In this document: positions 36,248 to 46,196 of the stretch, piece after piece
Layout of the letters: each line of letters starts with the position of its first letter
How positions within the stretch are numbered: the first letter of the stretch is position 1
NCBI GenBank assembly: GCA_965153355.1
Contig: OZ231127.1
Location: 86,242,001 to 86,306,000 of the forward strand
Source: Flaccisagitta enflata
Taxonomy: Eukaryota > Chaetognatha > Sagittoidea > Aphragmophora
Length of the DNA stretch: 64,000 nucleotides
Reading direction: 5' to 3'
Translations under genes and position numbers: made by a program
The notes under the pieces: generated by a model
What the model was told of the DNA's origin: nothing
What the model saw: the letters and a program-made list of their open reading frames with translations, nothing else
Database searches by the model: none

Positions 36248-39200
36248 CTACAGGTCTTACTTATCTGCCAACTATGATTCCCACTTCACCCCTGAAGCTG
36301 TTGAATGCAGAAAATTGCGCTATCAAATCCATTCAAGGATCGTTCCTTCGTTCTGGCCTTCAGCTTAAGTTGGCAAATAATAACATCACTCAGTTACCAC
36401 GTGATGAATTACTCAGCTATCTCACTGGTGGAGGCAAACTAAGCGGTGGTAAACTCTTTGCTGCCAGCATTTTTGAGCATAATCCACTAGTATACCCTCC
36501 GTACTATATTCACAAGGAGGAGTCTGTCATAAAATACTTGACCAATTTCGCCAATTCCATGGTTGATGCCGATGATGTAACAATCATGTTGATTGGTTGT
36601 CAAGAGGCAGGTAAGACTTCCCTGGGTCACTGTTTATCAGGGAAAGTTGCATCAGCCAGGGAAATCCTGGGATCAGATCGCACTCAGGCATTTGATCTCT
36701 ACATATCGATAATACAAGGGAAAACAGTGAAATTCTTGGACTTAGGAGGTCACAGAGAGTATGAATCATGTCTTGCAGTGCTGCTAAGGGAAAATGGTCT
36801 CCTAATCTGTGTCCTGAATCCAGATGATCTCCACAGTCAAGAAAGGATTGATGAAGCTGTGTGGAAGTGGGTAGAAAAGATCCTTGACAGCATTGATACT
36901 CCTCATTTCCTGTTTGTCATTTCTAAGATTGATGAGATTGAGGATGAGGAGAGAGAGTCCAAGGTAAAGGAGATGAAAAACATCTTGAAAAGGTACCTCA
37001 AGTGCAAGAGAGATGCATTGCTGGAGGCAAGAATTTCAAGGGAAGATAGACTTCGTGAAGAATTAGCCGACGCTGAAGATGATGATAGAAAGAATCAGTT
37101 GGAAAAAAACTTGAGCAAACAGACTCATAAGGTCAGGAACCCTCCAAATTTCAACACTGACTGTATATCTTTTGTTAGCTCTGCAGATAGGCTGGGTTTT
37201 GATCAGTTGGAGGCTCACTTAAAAACTTCCATGGAGAGATTACCAAAAGTTATGGTCCAAGACAATTGGAAGGATACCATAGATTGGATTTTGACAGCCA
37301 ATCAAGAGAAGCCATACATCCTGTTTGGTGATTTACTTGACAATACAACCCTTTCAGAGTATGAAGTCACAGAGCTCCTGAAAACCCTGACTCACTTAGG
37401 AACCATAGTCTGGGATGATAGCCAAGGAAGAAAAGGAATCATTTTCCATCGGCTTGACAAACTGGCTTGGATCATGAAAGCCATTTTCTATCACAACATG
37501 GGTCAAGTTCTTGGACTCTTTGCAGCTTTTAAGGAAGTGGACAAAGAATTGCTCATCCAACATTATGAGCAGGGATTGTTACCACATGCTTTGATCCGAT
37601 CCATGTTTGTTCATGTCAGCAAACACCTGTCAACCCTAGCACAACCCCAAGAAACCATCAAGACACCAAGTGATAGCATTCAAATCCGATTTGATGACAT
37701 TGATTTCAGACTTGTTGATCCTGCTTCAGAAAAGCTGATGGAATCTTTCCTCTTAACTCTTTCCCAGTTGGGTATTACTCTGCTTGTTGATGAAGACATT
37801 ATGGGATTGCAGATGGTTTATATCCCTCATCTATCCTATGACCATAAGTCTTACCAAAACATGATTGAAAACAATTCCTTCCCCACTTTTTTCCAGTTGG
37901 CTGTAGGCTTTAGTTTTGAAACAACAGTTTGTAAAAAGACTATGGCCAAATGTTGTGTAGAGTCATTGGTGGTCATGCAAAGGCTTGCTGGAATCACAGG
38001 TCAAAATCTTAAGTTAATGACAAGTGTAGATGCAGCTATCATGGAGACTGAAACTTTTCATGTCAGCCTGTCAATATTTGATCCATTGGAGTTGAGATTA
38101 TCTGTCCAACTGAAAAAAGATGGTTTTCTCCCAGAGACAGTTTGGGTTTTAGTCAATGATATATCATCAAGATTCAATCTTGAAGACCATGATTGCAGAC
38201 TAATTTGCCCAATTCAAAAAAGTCAAAGTCATGGTGATTATGACCCTAGCCCGACTTATCATGGCAAGACTTTGGAAGAAGCAAAAAAGCGTGGCAGAAG
38301 AGATGCTAAGAACTCATGTCGTAAATGCAGAATGGATCAATGCTTCCCAAGTCAGTTGGCGATTGATATCATGTCAACTCTTTATACCTCAGATGGTGAG
38401 TGCCATTCTCCACTGGCTATCAAACCACCAGATTCTGGCATTGCTCTTGCAAATTATTTGGAAACACGGATCTTGCTCAGTGTTATATCAAACCACAAGA
38501 TTGAGAATCCAAATATTCTGAGAGAGATGCCCGCTTTCTATCAAACACATAGAGACAGATTTTTGAAAATTGTACGCCCAGTAAGGCAGTATTTTGATAA
38601 CATCAGCACATGCAATGGAAATGATCACCAAATGGGATGCAAATGCTACCTCACATCTGCAGAATACAACAAGAGTTTTGCCCAAATAGAGCAAAATTGT
38701 GCTATAGTCACGAAAGGAGAGTGGACAAAATTACTGAGGGCCCTTCAAGAAAAATACCCCAAATTTCAACAAGAATTGACTGGAGTCCCGTGTAGTGTTG
38801 CTTCCATGGTCCGAATCTTCCGCAATTCTGCAGCCCATGAAGGTCCAGAGGAACTGAGCGATGAGTTTTGGATGGCCCTTGGTGCTTGCTTTGAATACTG
38901 TTACATGCATTGTTTCTCTACAAGAGTTCGCACTTCGCTTGATTGCCACCCAGACCTCTTACTCCTTGCTGATGCCTTTTTTCAGTATGAGACTGCCATG
39001 TGCAACGAGGGCTTAGACAAGGGAATTTTATCAAGACCCTCTCTTCCTCTGCTTCGAACTGTCCTTTTCCTTTCTGATGGGACTGAGAAGGAGTCAATTT
39101 TTTACTTTGAGCCTAAAGAAGACCCTAAAGATGCTGCAAAAAAGGAAACAAAAGGAGGCAAGAAGGCCCTCAAAGGAGACACCACTGTAAGTGTATCTAG

Positions 39201-39651
39201 CAAAGATCCTTTGGCCAATAAAATCATTCAGGTTTTCCAATTGCCCAAGAGTTTCACAGCAAGAGTGACCTATCAGGGAATTCATACAGATGCCAAGTCT
39301 TCTAACCCAAGTGGCGGAGAAGAATTATCCTCACTAGATGATTTTGTATCTCTGAATCTTGACACAAGATATACTCACCTTATCCATGTACAAGAGTGGA
39401 TAATTTTCGTCCAGATCGACACATTTACAGAAACAATTGAGCATGAGTTCACATCCAGTGATACTGCGGACACAGTGTTGAACTTTGTTCAGGAGAAAAC
39501 AGGACAAAAAAGCTTGCTTTTGTACCATGATCAAAGGCAAATAAGAAAATCTGAGAGCATGGGTTCAATTTGCAAAGCCAAAGGCGCAAAGTGCCACTTG
39601 ATAGCATTAGATCTCAAAAGTGCAGAGCAAAGAGCCAAGTTTTTGTCTTGA
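32257..39651 (+). CDS. ROCO protein: LRR-Roc-COR with HEPN-like and ubiquitin-like C-terminus (6 exons)
   Basis: Exons 32257-33001, 33237-33659, 34000-34182, 34460-34594, 35935-36069 and 36254-39651, all joined in phase 1, give about 1672 aa. Order: acidic Glu/Gly-rich N-terminus (1-150), a duplicated segment (about 130-200), leucine-rich repeats (about 235-600), Roc GTPase (about 648-860), COR (about 870-1130), a Cys-rich patch, a HEPN-like segment (Rx4H at 1397-1402) and a ubiquitin-like domain (about 1589-1660). Roc motifs: P-loop GCQEAGKTS (655-663), switch II DLGGHRE (703-709), and SKID (764-767) in place of NKxD. ROCO proteins act as dimerising GTPases in signalling. No kinase domain is present. 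The HEPN-like and ubiquitin-like calls are by eye. Confidence 0.85.
33237..33659 (+). CDS. ROCO gene exon 2 (leucine-rich repeats)
   Basis: 141 codons, phase 1-1. LRR units follow L-x2-L-x-L-x2-N-x-I-x2-LP, for example LEQVDLRKNDINQLP and LEEVDLMGNDIGALP. Units are about 23 residues, as in other ROCO proteins. Acceptor ATTCAG, donor CAG/GTTAGC. Confidence 0.82.
34000..34182 (+). CDS. ROCO gene exon 3 (leucine-rich repeats)
   Basis: 61 codons, phase 1-1. Encodes LKKIIMRGNKRLETVP and LDFVDCNIKSLPEDLF, further LRR units. Acceptor GGGCAG, donor AAAG/GTAAAC. A second frame over the same stretch is a shadow: it does not join in phase. Confidence 0.8.
34460..34594 (+). CDS. ROCO gene exon 4 (LRR; first duplicated exon)
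   Basis: Exactly 45 codons, phase 1-1, with acceptor ATTTCAG and donor AAAG/GTAATG. Encodes one LRR module containing LNAEECDIQSLPHNLFH and INLSRNK. Same length and very similar sequence to exon 5. Confidence 0.82.
34828..35650 (+). mobile_element. GTCY B-type element split by a fold-back insertion
   Basis: The left half (34828-34915) has hairpin AGTTGC-AGACAC-GCAACT and a decayed core. The right half (35519-35650) resumes with the B interior and CCGTAACAATGTTGTGACCC. A fold-back element lies between. Inside ROCO intron 4. Confidence 0.6.
34931..35518 (+). mobile_element. fold-back element copy 2
   Basis: Same outer parts (GGTCAGCGGTACC, GGGCAGCGGCC, CCTGTAGAACACAGGGGG and the inverse CTACAGGACTTTGTCCCC, GGGGCCGCTGCCC). 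The interior is a palindromic array of GGCCCAAAT / ATTTGGGCC units about 20 bp apart, plus GTCC stretches. Inserted in a GTCY element. Confidence 0.7.
35935..36069 (+). CDS. ROCO gene exon 5 (LRR; second duplicated exon)
   Basis: 45 codons, phase 1-1, with the same acceptor (ATTTCAG) and donor (AAAG/GTAATG) as exon 4. Encodes LHAEECDIHLLPHNLFH and INLSRNK. A tandem duplicate of exon 4, lying about 1.47 kb downstream. Confidence 0.82.
36178..36247. repeat. (CT)n before ROCO exon 6
   Basis: About 70 bp ending 6 nt before the acceptor; acts as the polypyrimidine tract. Confidence 0.92.
36254..39651 (+). CDS. ROCO gene exon 6 (last LRR, Roc, COR, HEPN-like, Ubl)
   Basis: A single exon of about 1132 codons ending in TGA at 39649. 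It starts after a (CT)n tract and CTACAG. It carries the last LRRs, the whole Roc-COR module, a Cys-rich patch (CRKCRMDQC), an alpha-helical region with VRIFRNSAAHEG, and a C-terminal domain. The last shows ubiquitin-like spacing: WIIFVQIDTFTETIEHEF, then TADTVLNFVQEKTGQ, LLLYHDQRQI and CHLIALDL. The long intron-free exon has balanced composition, unlike the low-complexity neighbours. Confidence 0.9.
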
Positions 39652-39953
39652 AAAGTAGAGAAACATTTTAGTCTCATTTTCAAAAGATTCAACTTATCTT
39701 GAATTCATAACCCTGTAAATCTGGTGGTAATATAATAGCTAGCATGAAAGCGGACTATGATGAAAAATATTTGCAAAAGATTTAAGTTGGGGTGCAATTG
39801 AAGACAAAATTTGATCAGTCAACACTTTTTTTGCAATATTATGGACATTGTAAATTTGTATATTTTATCAATGAAAAATGTCAATTAGTCTATATTTAAA
39901 CTATTTTTGCATTAGAAAACATTTCTGTGTTCAAAGTAACCATGAAATCTAAG

Positions 39954-39959
39954 AATAAA
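39954..39959 (+). promoter_or_regulatory. poly(A) signal AATAAA of the ROCO gene
   Basis: Canonical hexamer about 300 nt after the ROCO stop codon, in AT-rich 3' UTR-like sequence. A second AATAAA at 40236-40241 is an alternative. Confidence 0.5.
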
Positions 39960-40278
39960 GGTCAGAAAAAAATTTTTTTAATGAAAATCTTCTTTTACAA
40001 TCTGATATGTCTTAGGTAGAACTATAACTTTGCATAGAGATTCAAAAATCATCATTTTTAAAAACATGGCGTCTTTAAAAAGATTTATGAGGTAAAGGCC
40101 ATGTGTTTCTAAATGCAAAATTTTATATTTAGAAGCAGAATCATGATTTTATCCAACAACTTTTTGAAATTTTCCTCTCTTTTTCAGAAGCGATTTTCTT
40201 GTTTTATTGAATGACTTCGGTCTTTATGTACTTACAATAAAAACTTTTTGATTGGTGATTGTATCCTAATATTCTTTA

Positions 40279-40479
40279 AACAAGGCCGGATACACGGCTA
40301 CCCTAGTCGCGTGCAGGTGGGCTGGAGCAGTGCTGGAGAAAGTCACTAGGGCAGCTGGGCAGGAGCCATAAGGTCAAAAAGCTGAAAAACGCCGAAAAAG
40401 TAAAAAGGGGACCAACCGATCGACTGACCGACAGACTGACATAGCAGGGTGTAGAGTCGCGTAGCACGCGACTAAAAAT
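40279..40479 (-). mobile_element. GTCY hairpin element, C type (complete)
   Basis: ACAAGGCCGGATACACGG, TAGTCGCGTGCAGG, AAAACGCCGAAAAAG, core, perfect AGTCGCGT/ACGCGACT hairpin, AAAA. Just after the ROCO 3' UTR. Confidence 0.78.
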
Positions 40480-41500
40480 CAGGAGTATACAAATTTTGAT
40501 TTTAAAGCTTATCAACTACTAGGATAGCTGAATTTGACAATTTATTTTGACTGAAAATCAAATTTTGTCTTTGTTTACACCCCGACTTAAGGAGACCACA
40601 ATTGTCTGAGTATTCCAGAAAAGCCTCAGAAAAAAAAGTTTTATGATACAGGAGAAAAATGCTGAAAGCTTGCTGTGCAGTAAGTTTAAAGGGTTCAAAA
40701 ACCCAATTGTCCTGCTACAATCGCTTATTATTAGTATTCTTTTCATGGTTTTGTAATGGTGAGAACAAATCATTTTGCCAACAGTGATTCACTTTCCTTG
40801 CCATTATTTAATGCTGTTTCGTTTTCGCTTTGACAAAAGGGACCATTACAACATTTTTGATGCGCTGCTCCTGAACAAAGATATGAGAATGTGTTACCCA
40901 CCTTATGTCCCGCAGCCCATTCCCATTTCTTGACTCAGGCGCAGTTTAAAAAGAATAACCCAAAGAGACCCTGATGGTACACATCCATGCCAAATTTGAT
41001 ATGGTTTGTTAAGGCCTTAATGAGAGGGTGGTAAAAGAAAAGGTGCATCATTTAGTTTTTTAACGATCCCTGTTGCTACTAGGGTTGGAAGCGGTCAATC
41101 GCCTCCTCATCCCTAGTTGCTATCGCTGTTGCTGTCCTTGTCGCGGTTTTGTAGTTGTGTATTCTGTACAACATTTTGTATTGCGTCTTACAGCATCCTT
41201 TTGACTTTTGTGATTGTCCATTTTCATATGCCCTCATTGAATTTCATTACAAACCTTTTATTCAAATAATTCATTTTCATTTTTTAAGTATGTTTTTCAG
41301 TAAGTTTAAAAATAAATTATGTATGACTTATATGCCACACAAGTGATAAATTTTTTCAAGAGGTGAAAAACAGATATAAGATAGTCAATATTGGTATAAA
41401 CAGTATACAGATAATCGCCAGTTAGGAGTTCATGATATTATAATAGAATGAAACTAGGTTTTTCAATTTTTATCAGTCGCTTGAGATAGCCCCTTGTACT
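40480..41500. other. intergenic DNA after the ROCO gene
   Basis: No gene or clear repeat recognised. Confidence 0.45.
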
Positions 41501-41519
41501 TACCTCCCAGCCACTCTAC

Positions 41520-41617
41520 TATCAGTCTGTCTGTCTTTCTGTTTTGTCTCTGGTTTCTCATGGTCTCTGTCTGTCTTTTTGTCTGTCTGTCTCTGTCTCT
41601 TTCTCTCTGTCTGTCTC

Positions 41618-41689
<72 letters not shown>

Positions 41690-41690
41690 T
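41520..41690. repeat. (CTGT)n then (CT)n
   Basis: Compound tract; followed by a CpG-rich stretch (41738-41815). Confidence 0.88.
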
Positions 41691-41811
41691 ATCATCTATC
41701 CCCAATTGGGCCAATGATGTTAACTTAAGATCTCTCGCGCACGTAGTTCCCTTGGGAGTGCACGCGCGCGCGACCGCGTCACACACCAACTCCGATTTAA
41801 CGCGTTTCCGC

Positions 41812-42216
41812 CGGCGCTACCATCACCGCTGCCGCCGCCACTTCCATCACCATCGCCACCGCCATTACCATCACCGCCGCTACCACCGCCACCGCCGCCG
41901 CTACCATCATTGCCTTTGCTGCCGCCACTTCTACCACCGCCGCCGCCGCTATCACCGTTTCTACCACCGCCACGCCGCCGCCGCTAGCGCCGCTTCTACC
42001 ACCACCATTTCTACCACCGCCACCGCCGCTTCTACAACCGCCACCACCACCGCCGCCGCCGCTACCGCCAGTTCTACCACCGCCACCGCCACCATAGCCG
42101 CCGCTTCTACCACCACCACTTCTACCACCACCGCCGCTACCGCCGCTTCTATCACCACCACCACCACCGCCACCACTACCACCGCTTCTACAACCGCCAC
42201 TTCGGCTTCCGCCTCC
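41812..42216. repeat. GC-rich trinucleotide minisatellite (CCACCGCCG / TTCTACCAC)
   Basis: All frames are open on both strands because of the 3-bp period; the minus strand would read Gly/Arg/Ser (RSGG) repeats. No splice sites or conserved part point to a gene. Confidence 0.75.
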
Positions 42217-42369
42217 GGGTTTCAATTTCTTCTTCTTTCTCAACTTTGTCGCTTTGCGGAAAAATTCAAGCGCCAACTTTTTTTGCCGTAAATCGGCATT
42301 TGTCAACAAACTTGCTTGGAAGGTATAACGCGATAAAACAAAGAGGCGAATTGTTTCACATTCAAGACA

Positions 42370-42500
42370 CAGTTGAATCCTGCAATAACGAATGTCAAGG
42401 GACCAACAAATTGTATTCATTATAGGCGGTTTTTTTATTGTTGGCAAAATGAGAAATAAGGGACCAAGATTCAATATTCCTTGTAGGTCATGGTGTACAG
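42370..42500 (+). mobile_element. pogo/Tigger-like terminus fragment
   Basis: CAGTTGAATCCTGCAATAAC and then AAGGGACCAA and ATTATAGGCGG follow the pattern of pogo-family ends (CAGT-x-GAA...CTATAACGAA...GGGACC...). No open frame. Recognised by eye only. Confidence 0.4.
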
Positions 42501-43084
42501 GAACAGGAAATTTTGGTTTCATAACACTTTTTGCTTGTGATATATATTTATAATCCAAAAATACTATTGTAATTTTAGTTAATTATTTTTGATTTAATGT
42601 ATAAGGTGTTTTAACAATGTTTTTAAACCCAGAATACTGACTATAGTTTCATAAGAATCAGTAATAACAATTGAATGTTTGAATTACTTTGAAAAATGGT
42701 GAACAAGATTTCAAAATGTTGTTGGGTGAAATTATATCACGGCCTCAGTAAAGATAATTTTGCATTTCTAAGAACATGGCCATTTTCTTATATGTTTTTA
42801 TAAATAGGCCATGTTTTTGTATATGAAAATTTCTTTATTTCTATGCAGTGATATAATTTCACCTAATAGAAATGAGATGACAAAGTATAATTTTCTTTAA
42901 AAAATCTTCTTTTTTCTACCTTATTTCAATACATTATGTACATCAAATGTGTATATTAGAGATTATCTATGCAAAAATTTATTGTTCAACACTTAAAAAA
43001 TGTTTTTTTAACAAAAAAATTATAGAAAAAATGATATAACAAATATCTAAAAAATTGTAATGACGCATGAAATTTCTTCTTCCC
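42500..43084. other. AT-rich unique DNA
   Basis: No feature seen. Confidence 0.45.
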
Positions 43085-43258
43085 GTACACTGCGTCGTAG
43101 GCGCATATGTGTTATGCTCAGATCCGTTATTGGGGATGAAACTGTGCAAATAGAACACCCTCTATCCGTTCATCCATCCATCCGTAGGTTGGTTAGTAGC
43201 GCATTCGTTCAATAATCCACCAGGCGCTAGTATTGGCTAACCTATCTAGGTCATCAGT
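43085..43258 (+). mobile_element. possible decayed GTCY A-type element
   Basis: TGCGTCGTAGGCGCA hairpin-like start, (ATCC)n in place of the core, and GCGCATTCGTTCAATAATCC near the end, a diverged A-type right part. Confidence 0.3.
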
Positions 43259-43359
43259 AAAACTTATTGACCCGGCACTATGATCCATATCATGAATTCA
43301 TGATCTAACGAACATTTGATTCTCCTCTCAATATTCGATTTGTTTTTCGCCGGAAAAGT

Positions 43360-43492
43360 TTCTTCCCCTCTCCTCCTCCCCTCCCTCCTCTCCTCCTCAC
43401 CCTTACCTCCCTTCTCTCCCCCTGTTCCCCCTTCCTATTCTCCCCCTCCCCTCTCCCTCTCCTCCCTTTCCCTCCTCCCCCCCCACCTTCAC
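43360..43492. repeat. 130-bp homopyrimidine tract (CCTCC-rich)
   Basis: Nearly all C and T; the other strand has many GGG runs. Confidence 0.8.
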
Positions 43493-43520
43493 ACTCTCCA
43501 ACCCCAAAACGGCTCCCTTT

Positions 43521-43896
43521 TGGGCAGCGGCCCCGAAGGGGACCAAGTCTTGTAGAACACAGGGGGACTTACGTTTGTCCATTCAATTGTTTGTTCGTTT
43601 GTCCCCCCCAGGCCCTTTCAGGCCAAAAATCTGCCCTCTCAAGCCTAAAATCTGCCCTCTCAGGCCTAAAATCTACCCTCCCAGACCTGAAATATGCCCT
43701 CTCAGGCCTTAAATCAGTCTTCTCAGGCCCCAAATGGGCTTGGGGGAGGATAGGCGGACAGAAGGACGAATGGACGAAAGAAAGTCCCCAGTGTTCTACA
43801 GGACTTCGTCTCTTTTGGCGCAGCTGTGCACTACCCTGTTTTATCTTACTCTGATTCACAATCATGTAAAGCAGGGCAACGGGTATCGCTGACCAC
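43521..43896 (-). mobile_element. fold-back element copy 3
   Basis: Reverse orientation. Arms GGGCAGCGGCCCCGAAGG and, at the far side, GTTCTACAGGACTTCG; internal 21-bp array of CTCAGGCCTAAAATCTGCC; ends GGGTATCGCTGACC. Confidence 0.65.
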
Positions 43897-44117
43897 ATAT
43901 TGCCCTTGGGCGACCTGTTCTCTCATAACGCCACTCGTTTTTCCCGAGAAAGGAAGTGGGACGGAAATATATATGTCCCATTTAATGATTATTCCTATTT
44001 AAACTAAATGAATCGGCCTCATATCTTGATTGCGCCTGTGCGCTCTCTTTTGGGCGAAATGAGAGAGTAAAACCCCCGGAATAATAGAGCGCCGGATTTA
44101 ATATGTAAAGCAAATAA

Positions 44118-44388
<271 letters not shown>

Positions 44389-44389
44389 T

Positions 44390-44945
44390 ATGTATTCAAG
44401 ATAAAAGACGCTTTATCGTATACGCGATTTTGTTTCCACTTTCGTTCCACAAAATTCTGGATCATATCGATTTTATCAGAACTGAACCGGGTGCCGGAGA
44501 GACGAGCCTCCAGTCCACCACTTGAGACCCGCGAATACTATTTTATTGCACCGTGGGATTGAGGGTTGTAGAGGCTGTTTGAGACTTGAATTATTCATCT
44601 ACTGTTTGTTCATTACTGATGAACTGTAGGGAGCTTAAGTATTTACTGTATTTTGGACTAACTGACCAACCAAGGGAAATAGCCCACTTTAAAGTTGCAT
44701 GACAGAATACTTTAAAAATACAAAAATTGAGAGCTATAATTCTCATCCATGCTTCATTTTCCGGGATTTTAACATATGGAGGATGGGACGAGCAATGTCC
44801 CGCTGTCCAGGCCACAGTGCGCTTAGCCTTATTGTTTTGGTAAAATTGATGATGATTTATCTTTTTTAATGAATAACCCTATTCACCATGCTCACCCGCA
44901 TGCTCAGACAATAACAAATGCGCGTACTCACCCTTTTCGACTCGC
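44390..44945. other. unique DNA, no feature seen
   Basis: Short frames only. Confidence 0.45.
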
Positions 44946-44949
44946 TCAC

Positions 44950-45023
44950 CATGGACGAACAGACAGATGAATGGACGGACGAACACAGCCTCATTTAGTG
45001 TTGCATGTTGCGTGTCCGCAACT
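44950..45023 (-). mobile_element. GTCY hairpin element fragment, B type
   Basis: A (GGAC)n core, CACAGCCTCATTTAGTG, and GTTGCG-TGTC-CGCAAC hairpin. Confidence 0.5.
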
Positions 45024-45120
45024 GGAACCGGCGCACCGAGCGCGTTCGAGCTTTTGCCCTCTCTTTCATTTTCAAACTTCCGTTCTTTTTCTAATGACTC
45101 GCGTTTCTCGTTCGCGCGAA

Positions 45121-45290
<170 letters not shown>

Positions 45291-45299
45291 ATATTCTCT

Positions 45300-46010
45300 C
45301 TCGCGCGCGGGCCGTATCGAGTTTCTGTCTCGTGTAGCCGTCCCGAATGTTTTACGCTTTTTTAGTTCATTTGCATGAGCTCGTGTTTTCCGTCTTTTTA
45401 CACTTTGATGTTTGATTTTAAAAACTTTTAACTATTTGCGAAGAACTTTCAGGAAGAAGGAAGCCGAAGTCGTCGACGTACTCATCCATCATTTGACACT
45501 TTCAGTCCGTCCCTGCAGGCCCATATTTTTGGGTCCGTTCCTTCAAGTCTGCCCCCTCATCTAGTTGGATTTTTTTATTGATTGAATCCGTGTCCACGCG
45601 TCCGTCTTTCTACGTCTAACTCTTCGAGTTCATCTTCCCAAGTCTGTCTCTGCAAGTCTGTGATTTGAAGTCCGTTTCTCTGAGTCTATCTTACCCCAGT
45701 TCGTCTATCCGACTCAATGTCTTAATGTCTGTCTCTCCAAGTCCGACTTCGCCTGTCACTCTTTCTTCTTGGGTTCTTATTCTTCCATAAAGGTATCGCT
45801 CTCTTGCACGCGTGATACTGAAATAAGCGTTGATCACTTCATGCTTCATTCTTCCCGATTAGCCCCGAGGGCAATTCACCTGCGCGATTGCGCGCCATTC
45901 ACGTGTTAACAATCATTCAAGTGGCGCCCTCTTTAATTTGAACACACTTTACTCTCCGTACCACCTCTGTCGTCAATTGTCAACGCCGTTTCCGTCACCA
46001 ACACAACCTC
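45300..46010. other. possible 5' region of the 46-kb exons
   Basis: CT-rich text with loose AAGTCTGTCTCT-type repeats (45500-45760). No TATA box or start site can be assigned. Confidence 0.35.
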
Positions 46011-46014
46011 CTAC

Positions 46015-46120
46015 TTCCTGCAACTCCTTCGTCGACTCCACAGGTCTCTCGATCCACATCTCCACAACTCCTTCGTCGACAGCTGTCCAGCCCCTTCTCT
46101 ACAACTCCTTTTGTTGACAC
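46015..46120. repeat. ACAACTCCTTCGTCGAC repeat
   Basis: Three spaced copies just upstream of the ATG at 46197, in a frame still open there. Confidence 0.6.
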
Positions 46121-46196
46121 TTGGCAGTTTCCTAGAACCTCTTCTCCTCCAAGACGAGTGGACAAAGTGGCGGCGCTTCGGTCGTTGAAATTGAGG

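Noticed and set aside
41494-42291. 265-codon plus-strand frame with His/Arg, Ala and Thr runs
   Set aside because: Starts in a CT tract and shifts through trinucleotide repeats; no conserved part.
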